From Microvelia longipes (lineage: Eukaryota; Arthropoda; Insecta; Hemiptera; Veliidae), in the NCBI GenBank assembly GCA_018340805.1, contig JACMZG010001863.1, positions 50,485,438 to 50,549,437 of the forward strand: 64,000 bases of DNA, in the 5' to 3' direction. Both the position numbers and the translations under genes were made by a program. Below, piece by piece: positions 49,009 to 63,593 of this stretch. The notes beneath the pieces were generated by a model. It was given only the letters and a program-made list of their open reading frames with translations. It was not told the DNA's origin and made no database searches. Numbering within the stretch: the stretch's first letter is position 1; every line of letters begins with the position of its first letter.

Positions 49009-49032
49009 ATATATATATAATATATATATATT
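48978..49032. repeat. (TA)n microsatellite
   Basis: About 55 bases of TA with two phase breaks. The 138-codon frame at 48815-49231 passes through it. The part before (MGPWAIVDEDSEYFSFDEGF) is not low-complexity but has no recognised homology and no other support. Confidence 0.9.
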
Positions 49033-49039
49033 TGATCAG

Positions 49040-50960
49040 AGAGATCCCTCCTTTAAAAAAATATCCTTCACTCCCCCCTTTCATGACCCCTATCTCATTA
49101 AGCTCATTTTTGCTAACAAATTGGTCTGCCATATTGCTCTGCCATATATTTTAAAATTATATTGGTTATTTGGAACATTTTCTTCTTATATAAATTATCT
49201 AATTTATTGCATTAGGTATTATGAATTTTGATTATCCTGATTACAAAATTATATTTTATGAAAGAAATCTCTACCAAAATAGAATCATTGTACTAGCTTT
49301 ATATACAAAAGACACATCTTTAAACTATTTCAGACAAGAATAGGTTTTGAGTATAAGATCTTTTCATCATACTATGAAGTGACTTACTTGCAGGTAAGGG
49401 GTAACTTTCCTTTTAGTTACTTAGGTTTCAATAGATAGGGATGCTTAAGCTATTGTACTATCTCTTATCCTCTGAACCTATTTTCCTTGTCAGAACTTAA
49501 CTAAGTCCGAGTGAAGCAAAAGCTTTAGTACTGCCTTTATTAATGAAAAGAGGATTAAGTAAGACTTTATATTTCCTTAAGATCCTTATTATTATTTTTA
49601 CTTTTCCTCATTTATACCGCAGGTATATAGGAAAAGTATTGTGTTATATTATGACAAAACCTAGGTTTTATCATAATTATCTTTTTCTGAAAATGCCATA
49701 CTGCCTGTCTCTGTGTCACACACAATTCCCGCTCTGTTTATACAAGATATTTATGGTGTTTATACAAAAATTAGACTTAAGATCAAGTTGTGTTACCCGG
49801 AAGATGCTATTTTTCAGACTATAATAACCTAGTTTGCTGAGTTATAATTTCTTTTAAAATATTATATTAATTTTATTAAAAAAAATATGAATTAAGTTTT
49901 ATAAATATTTAAAAATATACAGCACTAAACAGAGGTCAAAAATTTGACACAAATGTACATCTATTGGGGGGCATTGGACCCAAAATTTCATTATGATATT
50001 GGTCGCCTTTTTGAAAATATTGACTATAGAATTTAAAAACTTTTTATGACTTTTTATTTTTTTTTTCTACATTAGACGATCGACATATTGTCAGATAAAA
50101 ATAAATTAATTAATGTTAAATTGGATCCAAATTGGCTGATTTCGGTGGTTACTTTTTGAACCTTTTTTCCACACTAATCGATACATTTAATCGATCGATA
50201 CAATCAATTAAGTGTGTAACAGTTCGATTAACAGTTGATAAAATTGTTGTTCGGAATCTCAAATAAAAAAGGGGTGGTAACATGCACCGTGAGCGTTTGA
50301 TATTAAACACGCGTTTGAAAAATGAGGTTTCAAACGATCAGGTTACTACCTTACTACCTGCTTTTGTCACATCTAAACACTTAATTTTACTTGTTCATGA
50401 ATAATTATCAATTGTTTGTGGGTTTTTAAATGCAAATGCATTTTTTACCATTAGTACTACACCAATTAATACGCTCATCTCTGTAAGGTTTGCATTGCAT
50501 AGCATTATTTGCACTACTTAAAGTTCAGTTAGTGCTTATCTTTAAAGGTTTTAGGGCATTTCCTGCGTATTCAACTAGTTGATTATTTAATAACTTCTGC
50601 TCTTTAATTACGACTAAACAATATAAAACGTTGACTCTTCTTTCCAGTCCTTGACCCCTGTTTAGTACTGTATATTTTTGAATATTTATAAAACTTAATT
50701 TATAAATTCTTTAATAAAATTGATATAATATTGGGATGACTATAGTAAGAAAAGTATTATAATTAGAGAAATGTCTTAAAAGTATCTATTTTTCTACTAA
50801 CTAACATTCGGAAGATCGAAAGATCAATTCGTCATATTCCAGTCCGATTAACTTTGGAAATTAGTATTCTTGAACTTTTCTTAAGCTTAAACCACAACAC
50901 TATATAGTTTTAATTTAATGTTATTCTATAATAAAGTTATGTAATATTAATTTATAATTT
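49040..50960. other. AT-rich non-coding DNA, weak repeat similarity at 49600-49815
   Basis: No gene. The 49600-49815 stretch (AGGTATATAGGAAAAGTATT, then GTCTCTGTGTCACACACAAT) is reminiscent of the 5' half of the 5S-derived family. An imperfect inverted pair GGTGGTAACATG ... AGGTTACTACC spans 50275-50352. Confidence 0.45.
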
Positions 50961-50965
50961 AAAAA

Positions 50966-51060
50966 AATTGGCTGCGGGGTTCCTCAGAACTTTTCCTTAT
51001 TACATCGGATTGGCTGGGTTCATCATCACTTCCTCAGACTCGGTCCCCTGGGCGTCAGAA
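50966..51060 (-). repeat. 5S-derived family, diverged 3' fragment
   Basis: GGCTGCGGGGTTCCTCAGAA, TTACATCGGATTGGCTGGGT and CCTCAGACTCGGTCCCCTGG resemble CGGGTACGGGGTACCTCAGA and CGGATTCGCTACGCTC at 44281, with many substitutions. Confidence 0.5.
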
Positions 51061-51727
51061 TAATAAAATCACATATAGACTGACTACTTTGTGGAAAGCA
51101 CTCTGAAGGTTTTAAAACACCTGAGACAAATAATTCAGGGGAATTATTGGTTTTGGGTTTTTAGTGCAATCACCAAACTTTTCCGAATGTACGAATTATT
51201 TAAATAATGAAAAGTAAAAACAACTAAACTTATTAGAAACAAATTCCTGAGTTTTTAACAAAATGGATTACATATTTTCCCTAAAGCATTTGCTGTTTTT
51301 TGGTGATAAAAATGTATATTTTTGACAAATTTAGTAAAAGCTTTAACAAATAACTGTTTACAAAAAAAAAATGCATGGAGTGTGTTTGACAATAAATTAA
51401 CTGACATCGGTGGCAGGACCCTGCGGAACGAAAAAACGATTTCTGTACCACTCCTTTGATCTTCTTTTTTACTATAAAAAAAACAAGAAAAAGTTGAAAT
51501 TAAAGCATGGCGTAATTTATATGTTGGCAATACTGTGCAAAACAGGATATCCCCTTAGGCTGAAAGTTTTTAATTCTCTTCTGCATTATTAATATTGAAT
51601 AAAAATGTTGACGATGAAGTTGGAATTTGGTTTCCCTATTTCATATTTTCTCCGTCTTTATTTTCCTATTCTTCATTGAAATTTCTAAAATTAAGTTAAT
51701 TTAAAGGCTAAACAAGTTATATATGCG

Positions 51728-51925
51728 CCAAAGGTATATAGGAAAAATATTGAGTGAGCAGCAATATCCGAAACAGAGATTTTTCTTGAATCATCAATTT
51801 CCGGTGTTTTAATGATTACACCTCCTGAGTTGTTGTTTATCTGTATGTCACTGTTTTTGTCTGTTATCATTGTAGTTCCAGTGTATTTATGCTTGAGAGT
51901 TGAAACTGTTAATTTTTAGATAAAA
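51728..51925 (+). repeat. 5S-derived family, 5' fragment
   Basis: AAAGGTATATAGGAAAAATA, CAATATCCGAAACAGAGATT, TATCATTGTAGTTCCAGTGT and TTGAGAGTTGAAACT match the 5' half of the copies at 41930 and 57860. The 5S-like part and the 3' end are missing. Confidence 0.55.
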
Positions 51926-51929
51926 CGAC

Positions 51930-54219
51930 TACAATTTTTATCACATAACATATATACGTTTGTTTTAAAAAAAATGTAAAACTGATTTTTCTCCCAAGGA
52001 AATAATATTAACTTTATAAAAGAGGTTATAGTTTTATTTTATTATTATAAATAATATAATATAGACTAAATTAAACCCGTGTTTACTGATAATATAAACA
52101 CTTTAGTTAATGTTCTATAAATTAATATATATTCTAAATGTTGTCTACAGGTGGCGCCCAATTTAGGACTTGATTCTTTATAAAATATGAAGTCTTTTAA
52201 TAGCTTAAGAACCGACAGTCTGTTACTACCTGTATTTCCTTAGTTTTAATGGACTTAAACTAAGTTTAAACTAAACTAAAAGTTTTTAGTTGATGTTAAA
52301 TTTAAATTAGTTTGCCTACAAAGTTTTTACGTTTAAGAATTATTTTATTAAGCAACTATTAAACTGCTCATAATTCAAAATAGTGTTTTTCATTCATGCG
52401 GGGAAAAAATCTTTTACAAAAATTAAAAAACTATATACTTTCTTTTATTAAAAGGATTATTTCCTTATGTTGATGAATTTCAATTAAATTTTAAAAAATG
52501 CTTTTTCGTCCCTTAAACACAAAATATTAAAATTTCGTGCTTGAGATTTTCATACACAAAGCAAATAAAAAATTTACTTAATTTTTAAAATAAACAATAA
52601 GACAACTAGGTATATAATTTTTTAAAAATGTAAAAATTAATTAAAGAAATTGTCTATTAATACTAATATTTGTGATCAGTAAGTCTTAATAAGATCGTGT
52701 TAAATGTGCTATATTGGTTCTTTTTACCACTTTCCTACACTTGGCCGAAAAAACTTGTAATTTTTCTACTTTCTTTAACCTTTTTTTTAAAAAACAGTAT
52801 TCTCTTTGGTTATAAATAGAAGGGAAATATTTTTTTAAACACTTCTAAGTAAAGTAGCTAAAAAACTAAAGTGGAAAAAACCTAAAGTAGAAAAGAAAAA
52901 GGAGTGACAATTTGCTTAATGAAGGAAAGTAGAGAAAGGTCGGCAAATTTATTCTAAGAAAGAAATTCGATGACTTTCCGCCTTCTATTTTTTCACTTCA
53001 TTTAGAAAAAAAGTTGATTTAATTTACTTTTGGTTTGAACTTTGAAATGAAATGAAATGTATGTGTGGAACTTTATGCACGTGTTAATGTGTAGCTAGGC
53101 TAATAAAGTATAAGTTAGTTCGCTTACTTTGTTCACTTTATAATTTGTAGATCAGTTTTACATTTGTAGAATATGATACCAGCTTCCTTAACAAACATTA
53201 TTTTATGTCCTAAAAAAATTTAGTCATTACGGAGCGAAGAGGTGCAAGGCAGTATTATAATATTGTTAAATTTAACAAAAATATTATTATAAAATTGAGG
53301 TTATTTTAGCTCAATACAAAAGTAGCTGTCAATAGTATAGCTTGTTGATATATTTTAAAAGGTTTTGTAAAGTTATTTATCTGCGATTTCTTTCGTTTTT
53401 AGAGGCGTTGTTATTGGTATTACTGATTTCCTAAAAATAACTGCATGTTACCTATCATGTGGGGGTGATTGGTCTCCTTAAGTGCTGGTAGGTGCAGTAC
53501 TTAATTATGTAATTCTAGAAGCGAAAATATGTCAAATGAAAAAAACAAATGAAATGGTCAAAAATAGAATTAAAGTGAATAAATAGAATGTTGAAGATAT
53601 GTATGATTAGAAAGTAAACATAACAATTAGAAATAAACTATATTATTTTATAAATTTTCTGTATGATTCTTCATACGCGATAAAACAAAGGAAATGCGAA
53701 ACACCCCGATTATTACTAGTAAATATGATTTTATAGGATAATTGAATCGGGAGCCAAAATAATTTGACATAAAAAAGATCTCAGTCCGGGTTTTTTTCTC
53801 TTGAAGAAATTTAGATTCAAAAGAGAATTAAGTTTGAGTGAAGTACTCTTATTCATTTCAGTAGTCAAGTGGGATTGGAATTTCTCTTATTCTCGAACCC
53901 CTTGGCATATCAACAAGTGCTTTCCTGACCCCATACATGGGCACTTTTCCAAAATTTAACTTCCCTTGCGCTGTTAAGATTGAAAATCTCTTTAATTTCT
54001 CCGAGTTTGAGCTAAACTAATGTATTAACTTTATATTCCAAGTTTCTTTACTAATTTATTTCTTAAAAAGTGTAAATATAAATAATATAAAATAAAAGTT
54101 TCTACAATCATTCTTCTTTAACAACATTGTTGTTAAAGAATATTATAAGCGCACTTCTGTGATCTTTTAGCCATTTTGTGTATATGTACACTCTAATGTT
54201 TGCAGAGTTAATATACATA
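51930..54219. other. AT-rich non-coding DNA
   Basis: No gene or repeat boundary recognised. Confidence 0.5.
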
Positions 54220-55205
<986 letters not shown>

Positions 55206-55227
55206 TATTATACGGTCGAGATATCTG

Positions 55228-55437
<210 letters not shown>

Positions 55438-55439
55438 TC

Positions 55440-56575
55440 AGGAAACTCACTGGTGAAGAATAACTTTTCTGAAAAACCCCCTTCTCCCTTCAGTATTCTA
55501 CTCTTATAAGCGCATTTTTACATTGGAAATTCGCTAACACTCTTTGAGCAAACGAGAGACGCTCAAACGTTATGTCTTTCAATAACGTATGATGATTCAT
55601 CACATTTATCTTATCTTGAACTACTTCAATGTAATTACATTGTATGTTATTAATTACTCATTAATAATTACATTGTTCAAATCATAGGGATTGTATTTTA
55701 GTCAAGGTTATTGACGAACAAATTCTCTATAAAATGTAATTAAAAAATAATTTCTCTAAATAACTATAATCATTTTGATTACGTTGTAGGTGGTATTTTA
55801 AATTAATTTTGAAATATACTTTTTAAAAAATAAATAAATGAAAATAATATTGCACAGAAAGGAGTTAAAGACCTTGAAGTGAAGTACACTTCAATCTCAA
55901 AGTAGAATCTCCAGAATTGTGTATGTCCAATGTTATCGCATACTCTTATAATACTATGAAAAAATGTTTTACTCCAACATATGTGACTAAAAACAGAAGC
56001 GACAATATTACTTTGAAAAATTTAAATTACTTTATTTTAATCAAATATTGAAGTTTTTGTGTTAAGGATTTGTTGTTGAATTAAGTTGAGTTCTCTTACC
56101 TCCCATGAAATATGGTTTTAATCAGATGACACGGAGAAGGAAGGATCCTTTAAATTATAGATATAAGGAATAAAACTTCTTCCCTAAGGTATAGCACGTG
56201 ATCCTGGATTTCTTAGTTCTCTGTCGAGAAAATAAAAATTTCTTAATTATGTATAACCAGTAATAATAAAAATACTATTGTATATTTAATAAATATGTTT
56301 ATATAGAAAAATGCTTGTACTTATAAATAATATATTTTATAAACTAATTATTTACTTTTTGTCTTACGACTCTATTTTCTGACTTATATAAGTACTTTTA
56401 CTTACTTTGTGCTTATCCCCTATCTTACTCTGACATATTTAAAGAAAATGAAAGAATCCTTTTGGAAGTAATAACTACAAACTTTTTTTCTAGGACATAA
56501 TAAAAACTTTAGTGACGAAACTATGCTTCCTTATTTTAAAAATATATTTATAAAAATATGCTAAATTTCAACTAA
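55440..56575. other. AT-rich non-coding DNA
   Basis: No gene or repeat boundary recognised. Confidence 0.5.
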
Positions 56576-56577
56576 AT

Positions 56578-57010
56578 TATTTGACTTTTAAATACTTTTG
56601 CAGATATTGCCAGGTTGGTCTTATCATAAACTTTAAAAAATGCCAATGGTTGAATAAATCCACAACTTCAAAATGGCTGCTAAATGTAAAATTAAATTTT
56701 GCTAACTAAAAAATAATCTTTTTGTTATTTATTAAAGCAAAAGAGTATAAAATTTGAGCTCCATTTATAAATTTGATCATTTAATTAAATTTAATTAAAT
56801 TTATCAATTTTAATTTTGACTTTTAGTGATTTTTGCAGTTTTTGCCAAATTGATGTTATCCTAATTTCAATAAATCTAAAATCCATTACTTCAAAATAGC
56901 TGCGAAATTTAAAATTAATTTTGCTCTCTAAAAAATATCAGATAAAATATCTTTTTGTTATCTATTAATGTACAATAGTGTCAAATTTGAGTTTCATTCT
57001 ATCAATTTTA
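56578..57010 (+). repeat. two direct copies of a unit of about 235 bp
   Basis: TTTGACTTTTAAATACTTTT-GCAGATATTGCCA (56579) and TTTTGACTTTTAGTGATTTT-TGCAGTTTTTGCCA (56814) start two units sharing, in order, ACTTCAAAATGGCTGC, AAATTTTGCT, AAAAAATA, ATCTTTTTGTTAT-TATTAA and AAATTTGAG-T-CAT. About 75-80% similar by eye. Non-coding tandem duplication of unknown origin. Confidence 0.7.
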
Positions 57011-57014
57011 CGAT

Positions 57015-57855
57015 TTTTTATACATTTTTTAAATATATTTTTTTAATATAATAGATTTTATTATATATTTATGTTTTTATCATTTTTACAATTTTTAAAA
57101 TATCTAAGTATATTTTATGATCAGCAAAATGGGTTTACAAGACCCGATAGTTTTCATTTTCAACTATTTTTTTTAACTTTATTCAACTATAGTTTTCATT
57201 CATTCAACTAGAGCTAAAATTTTATTTTTGTTCCAAATTTCAACTTTCTGTTGTAAATAATTTTACAGAATAATTATTATGCTTTATCCTCCTAAAAGAT
57301 TATAAAGACGCAAAATAATTACAAATTGTTCCTCAATTTTTGATTTCTAGTCGGAAGCAACAAAACAGAGAAAGGAGTGAGAAGACTTTATTATCTTCTT
57401 TTATATTAATAACTTACTATTCTAGAATTTGATTCGCTGGCAAAAGAAGAAGATTATACTAAATAAAAATAATCCGTGGATACGCTTTTATCAAGATAAA
57501 GTTAAACCGGATATAATTATAATTTCATTATTATATCGATAGGCAGAAGCAAAATTTTAATATATTACTCTATGGATAAAAAAATGTTAAGATTGCCCTC
57601 TAACGATTTTAAGAGAGTACTGGCATAGTAGCATGAGGTTAGTAAATTTATCTCCTGGAGGTTTAAGGTCAAATTTTAAAGCGTATATTTAGAGGAAACA
57701 TTTTAATGAATATGCGAAAGAATGTTAATATTATGTATAAAGGAAAATTAACAGAGATTACATATTTTGAAAGGCTTTTCTTCTTGATTATCATTATTAC
57801 ATAAAATTATTTCTTATAATAATTTAAATTAAAAAAACGAACTTTTATTTTTCCT
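57015..57855. other. AT-rich non-coding DNA
   Basis: No gene or repeat boundary recognised. Confidence 0.5.
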
Positions 57856-57859
57856 CATT

Positions 57860-58985
57860 AGCACCTGTATAAATAAATAGATAAATAGGTAGAGAGATAA
57901 ACTAACGTGTTTGTACTACTAATTAGGAATCTGGATTTTACCTGAATCATCCGTTTCAGGTGGTTTAAGTCTTTCAGTTGTTTTTACCAAGTTGTCTCTC
58001 TGTATATGTATATGTGTTTCTGTGTGTGTATATTATCATCGCAGCTCCCTGGTGTTAATGATGGAGAGTTAAAATTTAGTACAAAATTAAATGTTGAAGT
58101 ATAGTTGTGCTTTTTAGAACATATTCATTTTCAAATCGTCATTAACCACTTTTAATGAGTCAGAAAAATTTTAAAAAAGGAATAAATATGGAAAACCGTT
58201 GCAATTTTGCACGTTTGCAGTCGTGCGTGCTAATTTGTTGTTCTTATATGAACAACAAATGGGTTATTATTTTATTTTGTTATAAGCATTTGTTTAGATT
58301 TTACAAGCCATATGTATATTTTTTTTAAATGCAAAATAATCCCAGTTGAATTTTTGATGCCAGTGTATGTTTTTGTAATAAACAAGTATACTGATTTTCA
58401 TTTCAATGCGCTTAGTTCATCTACGGTTTTTGTCGGATCAACAATTAAGTAGCATCAAAGTCAGGTCAGTATGTGGATGGGTCACCGGATAAGGAATCGC
58501 TGGCATCGTTCACGATTTTTGCCTTTTCTCACCTACTACAGCCAAGTATTGTGTTCTACCTTAAAGTCTGAAACAAACACCTTAGACCCAAGTCTAAGGA
58601 TCATTTTAACATTCTGTGGACTAGCGAAAAAAGTCTGAAGTCATAACAGCCTAGTAGTAGTATTAGTAATATGGGGGGAGTAGTAGTAACTACCAGGCAA
58701 GTAGGCCACGTTGTTGGACCCTTTTTGCCGGCCCATAAGATGTTCTACTCCTTTTAACTTCAAGTGTAGGTATATTTCATCTAATCTAGACAGAAGAGCC
58801 GTGAATTTCTATGGTTCCTTTCATGCTTTTTCATGTCATAACAGCCTTAAATTTAGGTAACCATGTTTCTTAGTTGAAGTGTAGCGAGACCGAAATAATA
58901 CTACCTTATCCGTAGATAATCGAGACATTTTAAGGACGTCCGAAGTAGTTCGAAAAAGTCTCGAGGTACCGTGTACCCGATTGTT
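57860..58985 (+). mobile_element. 5S-derived dispersed repeat, long copy G
   Basis: The 5' half (57890-58240) has CTGGATTTTACCTGAATCAT, TATCATCGCAGCTCCCTGGT and TCATTAACCACTTTTAATGA. The 5S-like segment is at 58443-58500 (AATTAAGTAGCATCAAAGTC, GGTCAGTATGTGGATGGGTC). The 3' end (58860-58985) has GTGTAGCGAGACCGAAATAA and closes AGGTACCGTGTACCCGATT. About 350 bp between the 5S part and the 3' end (58500-58860, containing a GC-rich stretch near 58680-58740) is absent from copy C, so it is either an insertion here or a deletion there. Confidence 0.65.
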
Positions 58986-60190
58986 TTTACTTTTTATGAG
59001 ACATTTTAGTATGCTAAGACTTGAATTAATGACTGCTTAATTTTACATTAAGCATTTTGCATTAGTGCCAACATAACACTAAAATCTCTATTAATTTTCC
59101 ATAATTTTTCCCCTCCCTAGAGGAAATGACACAGTGCAAAAAAACAAAACTGTATATTGAACTTATTTATTTATTACTTATTATTTATTTGATAATGATT
59201 AGATACTACTTAGAATACTTAGTAATAATAATAATTAGGATTTGTTACTACTTATAAAAAGAATGACCACGTTCTATTTCTAATGAATGACTGATTTCTG
59301 ACGAATGACTGATTTTTAATACTCTTATTTATTCTTTGGTTTCATAGATGTAAATAGAAAGAATTTTCATTCAAAATTTAAGTCTATAGGTATTTTATAG
59401 AAATTTATTGAACATTATTATTTAGCTTGAGGAACTCCATTAATGTGACTGGGAAAATTACCCTAATATATTGCCCAATATATTTCCTAAATGCATTTCA
59501 TTATAATGTGTTTAAATAATAATTAAGATAAAGCGTTTGAAGTAAATTTAGAATTAGATGATATCAGAATAAAGTCAAGATGAGAAAGCTGCTAGATGGG
59601 GTCCGAGACAGCTTGACGAGGACTCCAGTGATTTATTGCATCTAGGGGGATGAGAGGTCCACTAGATCTGCCCCTAAACCCCTTGCCAATCTAAAAACCC
59701 CATTCTAGACCTCAGCTAAAGATAAATTAGTAGTCAACTAAATTACATAGGTATGGCAACTTGAATTCCCCCTTTAAATGAATTTTGGTTGGGGAATTTT
59801 GTATAATACTATGGTAGGATATTCACCGTTAATATTGCTGTGTTTGAATTGAGTTAGATGGCTAAAACTAGAGTATGTTATTAGTTAATTAGAACTGTCA
59901 ATCGAGAAACTTTTTCTTTCCTCTATGAGATTAAGTCAAACTGGAAAGGGTTTCGTTTATTCTCCTTGCCAGAAATCCTTGTAAATTTAATTTAAACGAA
60001 CCAGACTAGTTTTAGCTTATTATCTAACTATTTACTATTGCTACGAATTACTAACCCTACACAAACAAATTATTAACTTATTTTCGCTTATGATATTTAT
60101 TAATAATTTATTAGAAGTTTATTTTTAAATACTTAATCTAGCCACGTTAGATGATTTTTCGGGGTCATATTCAAAATTAATGGATCCTCT
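58986..60190. other. AT-rich DNA with a GC-richer patch at 59580-59720
   Basis: No gene. The patch (GATGGGGTCCGAGACAGCTT, GGGGGATGAGAGGTCCACTA, CCTAAACCCCTTGCCAATCT) stands out in base composition but has no open frame, inverted repeat or family I recognise. Confidence 0.45.
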
Positions 60191-60194
60191 TGCC

Positions 60195-60227
60195 CAGGGA
60201 TTTTCAAAGTGTGGTACGCGGAAATAT
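60195..60227 (+). mobile_element. possible hAT-type transposon end
   Basis: CAGGGATTTTCAAAGTGTGG followed by TACGCGGAA resembles the terminal inverted repeat of many animal hAT elements (CAG-G-TTCTCAAAGTGTGG-CCGCG). No second end or transposase is visible within the window, so this would be a solo or truncated end. A small palindrome AACTTGTTAG / CTAACAAGTT lies downstream near 60296-60330. Confidence 0.35.
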
Positions 60228-60590
60228 TTTTTTTTATTTTTTAAATAAATCATTTATTTTATTTTTTAAATAAACTATTTTATTTATTTTTTCCTAACTT
60301 GTTAGTAAAAATTATTTTCCTAACAAGTTTTGAATCGTATATTGTTTTTCTCCTATTTTACATTCATTTATTTTTTTTTAGCCCACCAATTTTACTTTCT
60401 TTCACATTCTATACTTCATAAAAATATAATAGACATAATTTTTAAATGAAATTTGGTTAGGTTTATTTTTATAAGATTTCCTTGAAAACGTGTTTAGATA
60501 ACCTTGTGTTAAGTGTAAACAACAATATGATACAAAGGATCAAATGTAAGACCAAGGAGTATAGTATTAGTATTAGCATATACTATACTC

Positions 60591-60915
60591 CATAGAGATA
60601 TATATTAGAGGGGTTATAGCCTATCTCAATGCATTGAAAGGCCCTGAAACATCATTATGGGGCTCTAAGGGCCCTGCATAACCTCATCAAAACCTCCTTC
60701 AAGAGTAAGTTAAGGTTATAATAAATCAATTTACATTGACTTTCCGCACTTTATTTGTGTTTTGAATTGTATTTTTAACGATCTACCTACTATTTAAGTT
60801 ATTTTAATTTGGTACTGGTTATTTTATTATATTTTTAGCGAAGGTTGTTGTCAAGTTAGATTTTCGATGTTTCAAAATTTAACTTATAGGGCCTTCTAGT
60901 GATAATATCTCTATG
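60591..60915 (+). mobile_element. MITE of the 'catagagatat' family, best copy
   Basis: Ends CATAGAGATATATATTAGAG and its near-complement TTCTAGTGATAATATCTCTA-TG form terminal inverted repeats of about 20 bp. The interior carries CTATCTCAATGCATTGAAAG, CATTATGGGGCTCTAAGGGC and TTTTCGATGTTTCAAAATTT, all shared with the copies at 12008-12325, 17415-17500 and 29319-29600. No coding capacity. Flanks (ATACTC and CTCTCT) do not give a clear target duplication. Confidence 0.78.
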
Positions 60916-60919
60916 CTCT

Positions 60920-62780
60920 CTCTTACTCCTCAGTAAGACGTATTCCTCCTCTATTTATAGTAAAATGTGTCATGGTTTGATTTGGAAATCATTAAAGTAA
61001 ACAAGAAGTAAGAATTAAGAATTTAAAGGTTAGATTAAAGGATTGGATGTAGTTATGTTAAGATTAAGTTTTCCTCAACCTTGACATTGTACGAGTGTTT
61101 TATACGTACAAATCTCACTAAACAAATGTCTTGTTTCAAAAGATCTTTTCCTAGAAACTTTTAAGTAAAGACAAAGAAAATCTCTTCTATGTTAGACAGA
61201 ATGAATTGTGACTTTGAATTACCTCCCTAAAAACGTTTTAAGTAAACAGTTTAAAATTAGATTTAATTCTAGTTGAAGGGAAAGATAAAGGTAAGATCTC
61301 TAAAGAGAAGCGAAAGGACATTGAGTAATGAATGGAATCGAAACATTCTCGCTTCATCTTTCCTCGATACGTTCAAGGTGTTTCTACATCCCTTTACTGT
61401 GAAAAACTTAGCTTACTAATTACCAAGTGTAACTTCAAAACCTTTAAAGTTAAGTCTAAAAGTTAAAACTTTATATAGGTCGTAAATACCTTCCCTTGTA
61501 TTTAAAGAGCCTTTTTCCTTTTACTTTTCCTTCTTAGTATTTTAGAGCTTTAGTTACCCTCTTAAAGACTTGGACAACTAGGTCAGACCTATAACTTTTA
61601 ATAAATTGGCCTATAACTTTAACTTTGATGTTTTATTGATTTCCTTTATATATCGTTAAATCTGGCTAAATTAAATAGATTAGAGTTTCCTGTTTAAATA
61701 TGCTTGGTTAGACTTTGAGTTAAATTTTCCATTCATTTATAAACAATGTCATTCAAGGAATAGGACAAATCTTAGAGATTTCTTTACGTTTTCATTTGAA
61801 AAATTTATTTTCTATTACTGGGTACTGATGCGTTTCACAATTTAAACTTAAAATATTTACTATTGCATTTTAAACATTTTAAGACACTAAACTGAATTTA
61901 TATGAAGTAAGAATTAATATTATTTAAAACCCAAAATCTTTCGATCAGATCGAAGCCTTGATTCATCGAGAAACCTTGACTCTTGGATTTCCGTCTCTTC
62001 TTGTTTTCCCTATGTCCTATTATCAGGGAACTTTTTTAAAACAGAAGGAGCGTATCATACCTTGTCCACGTAAAAAAAGCTGTCGCCTACCCCTACCGCT
62101 ACTCCCTTGGCCTTATTATATTAAAAACTGTCAACCCCATTTTTTCCTTTAAATGTTCAAGGTTTTCAGTTACTACAGAATGTAAAAATGATGGTTTCTG
62201 TATACATAGATAGATGGCGGTCATTGTAAATTTAGATATTTAATTCTAACAAGTTTTTTAAAAAGTATCTTTCTTAAATTAATTTTTAAAGTTTATTTAA
62301 AGAGCTGTTGTCTAACAAGACATAAACTGCATCTGTAGTTAAAGCAAGTTCTCGAGTTTTTTAGGTTTAAAAAACACTCCGTGGAGCAGCCTTTGTTTTA
62401 TTTGAAGTTTAATTTTTAAATTGTGAACTATAGTTACATACTTAACGACTTGTTATAATTACTTTTTGGATAACTAGTCTTTTAAATAATTTATTTACGT
62501 TTTTTTTTACAAAATTATACAAAAATGTGAATTTTAAACAGAGGTTTTGATACTTCAAATTATTAAAAGTATAAAATCTGTTTCTTGTTTTCAATGTTTA
62601 TTTTTTCTTCATTGTTGCAATTAATTCCAAAGATGAGAATCATTCGTTACAATTTTTTTAGCATAATTATTCGTTATGGTTGTAAAAATGTAATTTATAT
62701 AGTGTAATTTTATAGGCTTAGTTATAATCGGTATGTTACCCGTATCGATATAATGGGTTTGAAAATTAAAATCACTTTAA
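60920..62780. other. AT-rich non-coding DNA
   Basis: No supported gene. The 64-codon frame at 61958-62152 is not low-complexity, but has no recognised motif or neighbour. Confidence 0.5.
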
Positions 62781-62785
62781 TGCGG

Positions 62786-62877
62786 GTGCCTCAGGCTTAC
62801 AAGAAGAATAGGTAGTGGTCAGAGCGCCGGCACCTGCCTTTAGTTTTAACTTGGAGCTTATGCCACCCTGAGGCAGT
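62786..62877. repeat. inverted repeat in a GC-rich patch
   Basis: TGCCTCAGG (62787-62795) pairs with CCTGAGGCA (62867-62875) around about 70 bases that include GAGCGCCGGCACCTGCC. Base composition contrasts with the flanks. It may be a structured RNA or a remnant of a foldback; I recognise no family. Confidence 0.4.
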
Positions 62878-62879
62878 AA

Positions 62880-63590
62880 ATAAAAGCAATCTCACGCCAA
62901 GAAGCTCTGAAAAAACTACTTTGATACGTAGTTACTGCAAAGGAAACCTGTTCGATCTGTATTTTATGTTTTTTTTTTATTTTTCTTTTATCTTATCTTT
63001 CCATGATGGCTATACTTTTTAATTCTACATTATGAAAATATTTAGGTATATCTAATGTTCAATGCTATTTAATGATTAATTTATTTTTTATTTTAATTCT
63101 CTCATGTATTGCTATTTGTTTTGTGATGTTTATTTCTTTTATTTATTTTTCATTTTCTCTTTTATTAATCAATAATGGTAAATATGTAACATTTTAACTT
63201 TGATCTTCTTTCAAAAATGAAGCAACCCCTTCCTTCGTTCTAATAAATTCGGTATTTTTATTGCTCTAATACCTTACGTTTCATTTTGAAACGGATTTTG
63301 AGCAAATGTAAACATTTTTTTTGTCCCTATATAAATTAAAAATGAGGTTACTGACCTTGATTTATTAGGTTCATTTAAAATTTAATAATTTTTACCCATT
63401 ATTTATAATTTTCTCTCGTGTCTTTTGTTTGAAAACGAATACATCAAACATGTAAATAAAACAAACATATTTTTTAGTCTAGGTTTTTTTAAAAAGTGTA
63501 AAGAAACATTATTAACTTTTATTGTTACACTCTCTTTAAGTGTTTCATGACAAGGTTTATGTTTCCATCTTTTGCTCATCCTTCAAGATT
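62880..63590. other. AT-rich non-coding DNA
   Basis: No gene or repeat boundary recognised. Confidence 0.5.
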
Positions 63591-63593
63591 TAG

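Noticed and set aside
48815..49231. 138-codon open frame, the longest in the window
   Set aside because: Its middle is a (TA)n microsatellite, the rest shows no recognised motif, and the C-terminal half is AT-rich hydrophobic sequence.
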